NCBI RefSeq assembly: GCF_009909195.1 | Contig: NZ_JAAAMU010000004.1 | Coordinates: forward strand, 62,001-126,000 | From: Paenibacillus sacheonensis | GTDB taxonomy: Bacteria > Bacillota > Bacilli > Paenibacillales > Paenibacillaceae | Direction of reading: 5' to 3' | DNA length: 64,000 bases | Shown: in pieces, positions 52,395 through 60,127 of the stretch | Position numbering within the stretch: the first letter of the stretch is position 1 | How the letters are laid out: each line of letters begins with the position of its first letter | The notes under the pieces: model-generated | Told to the model about the DNA's origin: nothing | Databases searched by the model: none | Seen by the model: only the letters and a program-made list of their open reading frames with translations | Position numbers and translations under genes: made by a program

Positions 52395-53333
52395 ATGTGG
52401 GATCATCTATGGGCGCACTTGAAGGCAGGCGAGCCTCATCATGTACTATACGGGATTATGCTCGGCGTGGCATTTGGACTAGGTTCCCGATTAATGATGC
52501 TTCGAACCGACTACCGCCAATATCCTACCTACCCGCATGGGCGCATCATTCACATCTCGCTTGGCGTCATCGCAGCCGCGCTGGGGGCCGTGGCGATCCC
52601 CGCATTATATAAGAAAGACTTCACGGCCATCACGTTTCTTACGCTTGCCGCGCAGCAATTCCGAGATGTGCGGAACATGGAGCGCCAGACGTTATCCAAA
52701 ATCGACAGCATGGAGCTTGTGTCTCGAGGATCGACGTATATTGAAGGGATCGCGATGGTATTCGAAGGCCGTAATTATCTAGTCATCTTAACGTCGCTGC
52801 TGACAAGCTTGGCCTCTTTGGCGCTCGGCCTGCCGTTTGGCCTTATCATGGGCGTGTTAGCGTTGGTGCTCGTCAATTCGCTCAAGTCCGGCAAGTCGAT
52901 ATCGCATATCGCGAAAGCCGAGATTGCCGAAGTCGTGCAAGACGGCCCCGATATCTATGTCGGCGATATTTATATCATGAACATCGGCTTATCGTCGAAC
53001 CAACAGATCATCGCCGAGCGGGGACTCGGGATTATCCTGTCGCCGTTCAACCCGAACGGGAAAGCGACGCTCAGCAATTTGGGTCAGCGGCAGGCGATTC
53101 TCTTCGATCTGTCTACGATACTCGGCGTTTATCGCGATGATGGCGAACCGGCGCTCGTTCCGATGGCCAAGCTGGATATGAAGGATGGCAGGCTGGCTAT
53201 TTTTCTGATCCCGCAGGAACAAGATGCTGCGAAGGCGAGGGCCGTCGTCTTGAAGGTCCCGATTCTTGAATCCGCCGTTAGAATGCCGACCGAAGCTAGC
53301 GTCAATAAGGGAGAGGGGAAACAGCATGGCTAA
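52395..53333 (+). CDS. YIEGIA family membrane protein (YphB)
   Basis: The family name-giving motif STYIEGIA is at about 115-122. There are helices at about 17-33, 52-72 and two between 130 and 180, followed by a cytosolic domain with GDIYIMNIGLSSNQQIIAERGLGIILSPFN (in parts) and a C-terminal cluster of charged residues. GGGAGGAAGG precedes ATG 52395, two bases after yphA. 312 aa. Family members occur in endospore formers; the role is not established. Confidence 0.9.
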   Translation: MWDHLWAHLKAGEPHHVLYGIMLGVAFGLGSRLMMLRTDYRQYPTYPHGRIIHISLGVIAAALGAVAIPALYKKDFTAITFLTLAAQQFRDVRNMERQTLSKIDSMELVSRGSTYIEGIAMVFEGRNYLVILTSLLTSLASLALGLPFGLIMGVLALVLVNSLKSGKSISHIAKAEIAEVVQDGPDIYVGDIYIMNIGLSSNQQIIAERGLGIILSPFNPNGKATLSNLGQRQAILFDLSTILGVYRDDGEPALVPMAKLDMKDGRLAIFLIPQEQDAAKARAVVLKVPILESAVRMPTEASVNKGEGKQHG

Positions 53334-53511
53334 AATCGTGGCGATCGTAACGAATGCGCATGAGCGCGTGGGCGGCGGAGCCCCGATATTCGTCGAACCC
53401 GACACGGAGAAACGCGAATCGACAGCATTCCTCCTCGAAAAAATATTGGATGCGATTGCGCACGACATGAAAAACGGAAGCTTCATTCTCGTCGACCACC
53501 GCCAAGAATGA
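53326..53511 (+). CDS. capping complex subunit for YIEGIA
   Basis: A 61-aa protein starting MAKIVAIVTNAHERVGGGAP, with a PIFVEPDTEKRES segment and a C-terminal FILVDH strand. It overlaps the YIEGIA gene by eight bases and follows GGGAGAGGGG, so the two are translated together. The family is described in databases as the capping-complex partner of YIEGIA. The fold looks alpha/beta and cytosolic. Confidence 0.85.
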   Translation: MAKIVAIVTNAHERVGGGAPIFVEPDTEKRESTAFLLEKILDAIAHDMKNGSFILVDHRQE

Positions 53512-53660
53512 AAAGTTAGCCAATCCCGCTGTTTTTTGCTATGATGGTAGGCGTGAGTGTGGAGCAAGCCCCTTCATGGTTCGTCTAAGCATGTCAGGGA
53601 TCTATCAAGTCCCGCTTATTAAAACGGCGCAAAGCCGTTTCTATATTGAGGAGTGAAACT

Positions 53661-54983
53661 ATGTCTAAACCCATTATCGCCATCGTTGGGCGGCCAAACG
53701 TGGGTAAGTCTACGATCTTTAACCGCGTCATCGGCGACCGGTTGGCAATCGTAGAAGACAAGCCAGGCGTTACGCGGGACCGACTGTACGGTACCGGGGA
53801 ATGGAACGGCCGGGCTTTCAGTATCGTGGATACTGGTGGCATCGAAATCGACGGCGAGGACGAGATCATGAAATCCGTCCGGATGCAGGCTGAATTGGCC
53901 GTCGAAGAAGCCGATGTCATTATTTTCATGGTCGACGCCAAGGCCGGACTAACCCACGCGGATGACGAAGTTGCCCAAATGCTGCTTCGTTCGCGCAAAC
54001 CGATCGTCGTCGCGGTCAACAAGGTCGACAACCTGAACCGCAGGGACGATATTTACGAGTTTTACAATCTCGGCTTCGGCGATCCAATCGCCATTTCCGG
54101 CGCTCACGGCATGGGAGTCGGCGATTTGCTGGATGCAGCCGTCGAGAAGCTGCCCGAGATCGAGGAAGAGCAGTACGACGACGACGTGATCCGCGTTGCG
54201 CTCATCGGCCGTCCGAACGTAGGGAAGTCCTCGCTCGTGAATGCGCTGCTCGGCGAAGAACGCGTCATCGTCAGCAACGTAGCCGGTACGACGCGGGACG
54301 CGATCGATACGCCGTTCGAACGGGACGGACAAAAGTACGTGCTGATCGATACGGCCGGTATGCGAAAACGCGGCAAGGTGTACGAAACGACGGAGAAATA
54401 CAGCGTCATGCGTGCGCTGAAGGCGATCGAACGCGCCGACGTCGTGCTCGTGCTCATTAATGGCGAGGAAGGCATCATCGAGCAGGACAAGCACATTGCC
54501 GGTTACGCGCATGAAGCGGGCAAAGCGGCGATCTTCGTCGTTAACAAGTGGGACGTCGTCGAGAAAGACGACAAGACGATGCATCAGTTCGAACAGAAAA
54601 TCAGAGATCATTTCCTGTTCATGACGTATGCACCGGTCATATTCCTCTCGGCATTGACCAAATCGCGTCTTCATAAGCTTCTGCCGGTCGTCGTTAATGT
54701 GTCGGAACAGCACGCGATGCGCATTCCGACTCATCTGCTGAACGACGTGGTCTCGGATGCGATTGCGATTAACCCTCCGCCGTCCGACAAAGGCAAACGG
54801 CTGCGCATTAACTATGCAACTCAGGTAGCGGTAAAACCGCCAACGATCGTGTTGTTCGCGAACGATCCCGACATGATGCATTTCTCGTATGAACGCTACC
54901 TGGAGAACAAAATCCGCGCCGCGTTCCAATTCGAAGGGACGCCGGTTCGTATCTTTACCCGTAAAAAATCAGACGAAGACTAA
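53661..54983 (+). CDS. der: ribosome-associated GTPase Der (EngA)
   Basis: Tandem-GTPase needed for 50S maturation. G1 motifs GRPNVGKST (about 10-18) and GRPNVGKSS (about 183-191); G3 DTGGIE and [12 protein letters not shown]4 NKVD and NKWD; C-terminal KH-like domain after about 355 ending with FTRKKSDED. The 440-aa length is normal. GAGGAGTG precedes ATG 53661. Upstream lies a possible TATGAT -10 at about 53540. Confidence 0.97.
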   Translation: MSKPIIAIVGRPNVGKSTIFNRVIGDRLAIVEDKPGVTRDRLYGTGEWNGRAFSIVDTGGIEIDGEDEIMKSVRMQAELAVEEADVIIFMVDAKAGLTHADDEVAQMLLRSRKPIVVAVNKVDNLNRRDDIYEFYNLGFGDPIAISGAHGMGVGDLLDAAVEKLPEIEEEQYDDDVIRVALIGRPNVGKSSLVNALLGEERVIVSNVAGTTRDAIDTPFERDGQKYVLIDTAGMRKRGKVYETTEKYSVMRALKAIERADVVLVLINGEEGIIEQDKHIAGYAHEAGKAAIFVVNKWDVVEKDDKTMHQFEQKIRDHFLFMTYAPVIFLSALTKSRLHKLLPVVVNVSEQHAMRIPTHLLNDVVSDAIAINPPPSDKGKRLRINYATQVAVKPPTIVLFANDPDMMHFSYERYLENKIRAAFQFEGTPVRIFTRKKSDED

Positions 54984-55031
54984 GCCCAGTCGCGCATTCA
55001 GCGCACGGAGCAAAGTCTTCGGAAGCGAAGC

Positions 55032-55060
55032 TGGTGCCCTTGCTTAGAGGGCACCAGTTT
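55032..55060 (+). terminator. hairpin after der
   Basis: CTGGTGCCC / GGGCACCAG around a 9-base loop, then TTTCCC; short U run. Confidence 0.6.
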
Positions 55061-55144
55061 CCCTGTCAACACAAGCGGACTGGTCCGACTCCTAGCTGCG
55101 GCGGCTGTCCGGGATATGACTTATTCGAAAGAGGCGAGCGAAAC

Positions 55145-55741
55145 GTGGTCACCGTGCTTACAGTTCTCATCAGTTATTTATTAGGTTCGATTTCATTCAG
55201 CATTTTGATTGCCAAATGGGTCAAGGGGATCGACATTCGTAATTTCGGAAGCGGCAACGCCGGAGCGACGAATACGATGCGCGTGCTTGGCAAAGGACCC
55301 GGCATCACGGTATTTTTACTGGATATCGCTAAGGGGATCGTTGCGGTCATCTTGGGCATTTATGCAGCCGGCGGCGACTGGGGACCGGTGTTATGCGGTT
55401 TAGCGGCGATTGCCGGACATAACTGGCCGGTATGGTTTGGCTTCAAAGGCGGTAAAGGCATCGCGACCACCGTCGGCGTCATGGCTTCATTGGCCATCGT
55501 TCCGACGCTGATCGCAGGCGTGATAGCCATCATATCGATTGCCGTTACGCGTTTCGTCTCGCTCGGCTCTTTGATCTTCGCGCTGCTGGTGCCGATTTTC
55601 ATTTGGAATTTCGGAGATAAGCCGCCTTCTTACGTATGGGCGGCACTTGTCATCTGCCTGCTGGCATTCATTCGCCATCGGACGAATATCGTGAAACTGG
55701 TACAAGGGAAAGAGAATAAACTTGGCGCCAGAAAAGGGTAA
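55145..55741 (+). CDS. plsY: glycerol-3-phosphate acyltransferase PlsY
   Basis: Uses acyl-phosphate to make lysophosphatidate. Five membrane helices and three signature loops: [16 protein letters not shown] (about 38-53), [20 protein letters not shown] (about 95-114) and the C-terminal HRTNI (about 181-185). GTG 55145 after GAGGCGAG gives 198 aa; no family similarity precedes it. Precedes gpsA, which makes its substrate. Confidence 0.95.
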   Translation: MVTVLTVLISYLLGSISFSILIAKWVKGIDIRNFGSGNAGATNTMRVLGKGPGITVFLLDIAKGIVAVILGIYAAGGDWGPVLCGLAAIAGHNWPVWFGFKGGKGIATTVGVMASLAIVPTLIAGVIAIISIAVTRFVSLGSLIFALLVPIFIWNFGDKPPSYVWAALVICLLAFIRHRTNIVKLVQGKENKLGARKG

Positions 55742-55754
55742 GGAGGCACGTTAC

Positions 55755-56777
55755 ATGAACAAACGTAAAGCGGCCGTGCTCGTGGCCGGCAGCTGGGGAA
55801 CCGCGCTGGCTGCCGTGCTCGCCGATAACGGCTTCGATGTTGCTCTGTGGTCACGAAACGAAGCGCAGGTCGAGGAAATCAATAGGCTTCGCACGAATAG
55901 CCGGTATTTGAATGAAGCGGTTCTGCCCGAACGAATTGTCGCGACGACGGATATGGAACAAGCCGTTCGCGGAGCTGAATTGCTGTTGTTCGTGGCGCCT
56001 TCCGCCGCTATGCGCGACGTGGCCAAGCAAGCTGCTCCTTACCTGCATGAAGAAGCGATCGTCGTGCATGCAACGAAAGGCTTTGAATCGGGCACGTTCA
56101 AACGAATGACGACCGTGCTTGCCGAAGAACTGGTCATCGGAGCGGAGCGGCTTGTCGTCTTGTCCGGACCGAGCCATGCCGAAGAGGTCGTTCGTAAGCT
56201 GCCCACGACCGTCGTCGTCGCTTCGTCCAGCATGGAGTCCGCTGAACGGGCGCAGGACGCGTTCATTACGAATTATTTTCGGGTATATACCAATAAAGAC
56301 GTCGTGGGCGTCGAGGTGGCCGGTGCGATCAAGAACATTATCGCGCTTGGAGCAGGCCTGACAGACGGGCTTGGCTTCGGCGACAACGCCAAAGCGGCGC
56401 TGCTGACGCGAGGGCTTGCGGAGATCAGCCGGCTGGGCAACGCCATGGGCGCCAATCCGTTGACGTTTGCGGGCCTTGCCGGGGTCGGAGACCTCGTCGT
56501 GACGTGCACCAGTAAGCACAGCCGCAACTGGCGTGCGGGCGCCATGCTGGCCGAAGGACTTTCTCTGGATGCGGTGCTGGACCGGATGGGGATGGTCGTC
56601 GAAGGCGTGCGGACGACGAGCGCCGCGCGCGAGCTTTCCCGGCAGTTCGACGTCGAGATGCCGATCACGGAGCAGCTGTATCAAGTGCTGTTCCAGCAGA
56701 AATCGCCTCGGAGCGCGGTAGAATCGCTCATGGGCAGAGGCCGTACGCACGAAACGGAAGAAATCGCCGACATTTAG
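55755..56777 (+). CDS. gpsA: NAD(P)-dependent glycerol-3-phosphate dehydrogenase
   Basis: Reduces dihydroxyacetone phosphate for phospholipid synthesis. Conserved blocks: LFVAPSAAMRDV, HATKGFE, SGPSHAEEV (about 139-147), the catalytic Lys in GAIKNIIALGAGLTDGL (in part, about 190) and GLAGVGDLVVTC. Odd: the N-terminal dinucleotide loop reads VAGSWG (10-15) where GxGSWG is expected, so the first Gly of GxGxxG is Val. AAGGAGGC precedes ATG 55755. 340 aa. Immediately downstream of plsY. Confidence 0.95.
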   Translation: MNKRKAAVLVAGSWGTALAAVLADNGFDVALWSRNEAQVEEINRLRTNSRYLNEAVLPERIVATTDMEQAVRGAELLLFVAPSAAMRDVAKQAAPYLHEEAIVVHATKGFESGTFKRMTTVLAEELVIGAERLVVLSGPSHAEEVVRKLPTTVVVASSSMESAERAQDAFITNYFRVYTNKDVVGVEVAGAIKNIIALGAGLTDGLGFGDNAKAALLTRGLAEISRLGNAMGANPLTFAGLAGVGDLVVTCTSKHSRNWRAGAMLAEGLSLDAVLDRMGMVVEGVRTTSAARELSRQFDVEMPITEQLYQVLFQQKSPRSAVESLMGRGRTHETEEIADI

Positions 56778-56876
56778 GCTGGTCGAACCCCTGCGAGTTC
56801 TCTTTCGCATGGATTGTACGGCTCGCCTCGTGCATCCTGGCCCGCACCAACATTGGCCCTCTTTCATAAACTGCTA

Positions 56877-56898
56877 GCAGCCCCTTTAAAGGTGGCTG
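56877..56898. other. palindrome before spoVIF
   Basis: CAGCC-CCTTTAAAGG-GGCTG is almost a perfect inverted repeat 41 bases upstream of the spoVIF ATG. It may be an operator or a small RNA hairpin. Confidence 0.3.
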
Positions 56899-56938
56899 TA
56901 GTACATGTGACGCCGTCAAAGGGCGGAGGAGGGAAACG

Positions 56939-57220
56939 ATGAGCGGCAATAAGGATTTATCCAAGGACGTTCTGAACGCCGTCAACAAAAAAACCGGCAA
57001 GCCGGTATCCGAGACTGCGGTTAAAAAGCTTGCAAGCGGCGTGAATCAAAATACGATGCAGGACGAAGATGAGCTTCGCAAGCTGATTCAATCCGTCTCC
57101 GCAATGGCGAAGGTGCCCGTTACGGAGAAAACGATCAACGATATCGTTGGCGCCGTCAAAAAAAGCGGCATGAATATGAACAACATGGAAATGCTGCTGA
57201 AGATGATGCTTAAGAAGTAA
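56939..57220 (+). CDS. spoVIF: stage VI sporulation protein F
   Basis: The 93-aa helical protein matches SpoVIF, a coat-related regulator made in the mother cell. The conserved core is ELRKLIQSVSAMAKVPVTEKTINDIVGAVKKSGMN (in parts, about 45-79); the end is Met/Lys-rich. GGAGGAGGG precedes ATG 56939. Monocistronic, between gpsA and the DUF2768 gene. No transmembrane segment. Confidence 0.88.
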   Translation: MSGNKDLSKDVLNAVNKKTGKPVSETAVKKLASGVNQNTMQDEDELRKLIQSVSAMAKVPVTEKTINDIVGAVKKSGMNMNNMEMLLKMMLKK

Positions 57221-57247
57221 CGGGAACGACTTCCGCCTAAGGCGACC

Positions 57248-57350
57248 GGCATTGCTGATGCAATGTCAGATCGCGTTATCCGGGAGTCTTTTTCTAAATA
57301 TAAGGAAGCATAGGTCGGTGTCTCGCGTCTTGATCGCCGACTGCTTCCTT
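57248..57350. other. two hairpins in the spoVIF to DUF2768 gap
   Basis: First: GGCATTGC/GCAATGTC around TGAT, closed by GCGA/TCGC (57243-57273). Second: AAGGAAGCA (57302-57310) pairs with TGCTTCCTT (57342-57350), continued by GTCGG/CCGAC. The 288-base gap holds no supported ORF. On the minus strand the second hairpin is followed by an A/T-rich tail. Confidence 0.45.
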
Positions 57351-57508
57351 GTATGTTGCCCGCGGCGGAAATGGACGAACGCTGGCTTGGCCGCGTGCTT
57401 CCTTCACAGCCTCTTGCAGGCCGATAGATACGGTGCAAAAGTAGCCCAATAATCGACACTAGTGTATAATAAAACGAATATCGGATGTACAAGGTGGTAG
57501 AAGTCGGC

Positions 57509-57688
57509 ATGGATCCAATGATGAAGATGTGGGTGTCCTTCGTGGGCATCGGCTTGATGGCGCTGGCGGCCGTTTTGATCTCGCTGGCACGATTCAAGAC
57601 CAAAGGTTTTTTGCGGCTCGCGTTGTCATTGACCGCGTTCGTGTTTCTTGTAATCGGCGGATTTCTCGGACTCATCTCCATCATGTAA
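57509..57688 (+). CDS. DUF2768 small membrane protein (YphE-like)
   Basis: A 59-aa protein with two hydrophobic helices (VSFVGIGLMALAAVLISLA and FVFLVIGGFLGLISIM) around a basic loop. It lies where yphE is in B. subtilis, between gpsA and yphF, and its DPMMKMWVSF start matches the family. ATG 57509 is chosen, 12 bases after AAGGTGG; an ATG at 57485 has no ribosome binding site. A TATAAT at 57468-57473 may be its -10. Confidence 0.8.
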   Translation: MDPMMKMWVSFVGIGLMALAAVLISLARFKTKGFLRLALSLTAFVFLVIGGFLGLISIM

Positions 57689-57730
57689 AGGTACCCTGCG
57701 AACATTGAATGGAGAAAGGACGAGAGACCG

Positions 57731-58027
57731 ATGCTGGAACTGAAAAGCCGCACGAAAAGCATAACGGTTGAAGCGGAAGCGGGCTTGTCCCTGCTGGATG
57801 CGGCGATCAAGCATAACTTGGACTGGGCATTCTCTTGCACGCGAGGAACATGCGCGAGATGCCGCTGTCTGATTGAAGAAGGCGCGGAGTTTTTGGAGGA
57901 AGTCACGGACGAGGAATGGGACCGGATGGAACCCGAGGAATTCGATGAAGGCTACCGATTGGCCTGCCAAGCCATCATGAAGCCCGGCGCAGGCAGCATA
58001 AAAGCTGCCAACCGGCCTTATTTCTGA
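57731..58027 (+). CDS. small 2Fe-2S ferredoxin-like protein (first)
   Basis: A 98-aa protein with plant-type ferredoxin cluster ligands: Cys36-x4-Cys41-x2-Cys44, with Cys79 in LACQA as the fourth. An extra Cys46 follows. An acidic stretch at 56-73 resembles partner-docking surfaces. GAAAGGACGAG precedes the ATG. The stop shares its last base with the next start. Such proteins pass single electrons; the partner is unknown. Confidence 0.9.
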   Translation: MLELKSRTKSITVEAEAGLSLLDAAIKHNLDWAFSCTRGTCARCRCLIEEGAEFLEEVTDEEWDRMEPEEFDEGYRLACQAIMKPGAGSIKAANRPYF

Positions 58028-58626
58028 TGAAGGGGCATGCATCGATGCCGATACCGGATCAGCTGAATCGCGCGCTGGAACGCATAGCGGCCGCCGTTTC
58101 GCCCAGCGGGGCGAAATGGCTGGTAGGCGGCAGTACGGGTCTGCTGCTGCGAGGGCTTGAATTGTCCGCGCCTCCGCGTGACTTGGATATTTATGCGGAT
58201 GACGAAGCTGCCCGAACGATTCATGCGGCGCTTGCTTCGTACGCGGTCGACGATCAAGGGCTGAGCGTCAGCCCGATTTATCGCTCGCTGCTCAGCCATT
58301 ATGACATCCATGGCGTACAAGTCGAGCTTGTCGGCGGATTTGTCGTCGAATCGGGCCCGGACCGGTATGCCGTTGAAGTCGAGGCTGTGCTGGAGCCGCT
58401 TAAGCTCACCGTCGAGGCCGGCGCTTATGCCGTCGGCGTCGTGCCGCTGGCGCATGAGCTTTGGTTCAATGTGCTGCGGGCAAGGCCGGACCGGACGGAA
58501 CCCATCGGCCGCCGCATTCGCGAGGAGCGCGAGCTTCACCTAGATGCCGTGAGGCTGATCGCCGAACGGAATCGCTTCTCCGCAGCCTTGCAGGAACAAG
58601 CAGCGCAATGGTTGACGGTAAACTAG
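58027..58626 (+). CDS. nucleotidyltransferase-fold protein of unknown substrate
   Basis: The 199-aa protein has WLVGGSTGLLLRG (about 36-48), a GG-[S/T] motif, and PRDLDIYAD (about 55-63), the D-x-D of the polymerase-beta-like nucleotidyltransferase superfamily; a later VQVELVGGFVVE may supply the third acidic residue. Layout resembles nucleotidyl-transfer AbiEii/MNT-like or aminoglycoside-type domains but no specific family is certain. ATG 58027 overlaps the ferredoxin stop; ATG 58045 is an alternative. It is sandwiched between two 2Fe-2S genes. Confidence 0.75.
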   Translation: MKGHASMPIPDQLNRALERIAAAVSPSGAKWLVGGSTGLLLRGLELSAPPRDLDIYADDEAARTIHAALASYAVDDQGLSVSPIYRSLLSHYDIHGVQVELVGGFVVESGPDRYAVEVEAVLEPLKLTVEAGAYAVGVVPLAHELWFNVLRARPDRTEPIGRRIREERELHLDAVRLIAERNRFSAALQEQAAQWLTVN

Positions 58627-58651
58627 ATGAACGATGGAAGCAGGGGTTCCC

Positions 58652-58999
58652 GTGAATGTGGAAATAACGTTTCTTCCTTCCGGACGCAGCGCCGTGGTGC
58701 GCGCAGGGACGACCGTGCTGGATGCCGCGAGAAGAGCCGGCGTTCCGATCCGCACGCGCTGTGACGGCAAGGCGTCATGTCTCATGTGCAAGGTGACCAT
58801 GCCCCACAGCTCCGCTGGGCTGTCGCCGCTGAACGATAACGAACGCCGCAAGCTGGCGGGGCTGGACCGCTCGGGCACCAGGCTCGCCTGCCAAGCGCGA
58901 ATATTCGGCCGGGCCGTCGTCGAGGTGCCCGAAGATCCGTATCGCGCCGCTGTCCGCAAACAGATGATGCGCCAAGCGGAAGAAGATGAATTATGGTAG
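58652..58999 (+). CDS. small 2Fe-2S ferredoxin-like protein (second)
   Basis: About 115 aa with ligands Cys37-x5-Cys43-x2-Cys46 and Cys80 in RLACQA. The opening NVEITFLPSG and GTTVLDAARRAGVP are typical of this ferredoxin group. GTG 58652, five bases after AGGGG, is chosen over ATG 58634, which lacks a ribosome binding site. It diverges clearly from the first ferredoxin (more basic, no acidic insert), so it is a paralog with another partner and not a recent copy. Confidence 0.88.
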   Translation: MNVEITFLPSGRSAVVRAGTTVLDAARRAGVPIRTRCDGKASCLMCKVTMPHSSAGLSPLNDNERRKLAGLDRSGTRLACQARIFGRAVVEVPEDPYRAAVRKQMMRQAEEDELW

Positions 59000-59059
59000 G
59001 CCGGTCGTTTCGCTGACGCGGAACGGCTTGCCTATGCAGCCTAGGAGGATAATCGTATC

Positions 59060-59791
59060 ATGAAAGGCTTTAGAAGCGCGGCTGCAGTTATTGTGCTGGT
59101 TTTCATGGCAGCACTGCTGTCCGGATGTCTGTATCCGAAGGACCAGATGGGACAATTCCAGAAGCCGCCGAAAGACGCGATTCTAACCGTACAAACGGTC
59201 ATCGATCAATTTCAGAAGGACACGGGACTTCTTCCGATTCAGAACAGCGAGGCGGATACGCCGGTTTACGAGAAATTCAAGGTCGATTTCGATAAGCTGC
59301 AGCGAATGAATTACGTGTCGACGATTCCCGAGTCTGCTTACGAGAAAGGCGGAAGCTACTATTATCTCGTAATCAACGAAGAGAAGGATCCTACCGTTAA
59401 GCTGATGAATCTCGTGGTCTATCAGAAAATGAACGATCTCGAAGCTTCGGTGAAGGCATATTCGGATACGCATAACGGCAAATTGCCGGCCGGCAAGGAG
59501 ATGTATCCGTCGTTTACGGCGATCGATTACGATGCCTTGGACGTCAAGGAGCCGGAGCTGCGCAGCGTCTTCACGGGCAGCCTGCTGACGGCCATGATGG
59601 ATCCGACGGGCAAAGTCTACTTGGACTACGGGCCGGACATCATGCAGCAGAAGAGCAAGCTGCCGAGCGGGAATGAGCTGGATCCCAACGCCGATCTGCG
59701 TTCGCTGCTGGTCGACGCCTCGGATTTCGTTCCCGTCAAATCCCCGGCCTACAGGCTCGTGAATGGAGACCCGCAAGCCGTTCTGAAATAA
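59060..59791 (+). CDS. lipoprotein (YphF-like)
   Basis: Lipobox LLSGC (Cys23) after a hydrophobic segment. The mature 220 residues contain VQTVIDQFQKDTGLLPIQNS and PAGKEMYPSFTAIDYDALDV (each in part), typical of the YphF group found next to spoIVA in Bacillus. AGGAGGATAATC precedes the ATG. Extracytoplasmic, function unknown. Followed by a strong terminator. Confidence 0.85.
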   Translation: MKGFRSAAAVIVLVFMAALLSGCLYPKDQMGQFQKPPKDAILTVQTVIDQFQKDTGLLPIQNSEADTPVYEKFKVDFDKLQRMNYVSTIPESAYEKGGSYYYLVINEEKDPTVKLMNLVVYQKMNDLEASVKAYSDTHNGKLPAGKEMYPSFTAIDYDALDVKEPELRSVFTGSLLTAMMDPTGKVYLDYGPDIMQQKSKLPSGNELDPNADLRSLLVDASDFVPVKSPAYRLVNGDPQAVLK

Positions 59792-59818
59792 TTCCGGCAT
59801 TGAATATCGCTCATCAAG

Positions 59819-59844
59819 CTCCTGCCCATGGCAGGAGTTTTTTT
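59819..59844 (+). terminator. terminator after the yphF-like gene
   Basis: CTCCTGCC-CAT-GGCAGGAG then TTTTTTT. Confidence 0.93.
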
Positions 59845-60127
59845 ATCGTTCAGGCATAGCGGGGCCCTTTCTCTCATATATCTCAATCTTGGAAGGCGTA
59901 ATGGAACGAAGCTCTCTTGGAAATCGAAAGATTTCCTCTCTCCGGTCGTCATAAACATGAGACAAACGCAATAAGCTATTACTAGTCCAAAATCATGTAC
60001 GAGTTGCGTCGCTTGCATGTCTCGCGGCAGGCGGGTAGCGGCGAAACCTGACGACACGCAGCAGGAGGAAAGCAGCAGTTACGGTACGTCCATGTACAGG
60101 CGAAATACGATTGGGAGGGGATATTCA
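59845..60127 (+). other. upstream region of spoIVA
   Basis: No supported gene. It contains a GGAAATC-GAAA-GATTTCC tetraloop hairpin (59919-59936). An open frame runs in phase into spoIVA from 60017 but has no family similarity. A mother-cell (sigma-E) promoter is expected here from B. subtilis; I see no clear -35/-10 pair. Confidence 0.5.

Noticed and set aside
60017..60127. 37-codon N-terminal extension of SpoIVA
   Set aside because: No family similarity; GTG 60128 has a good ribosome binding site and gives the usual 492 aa.
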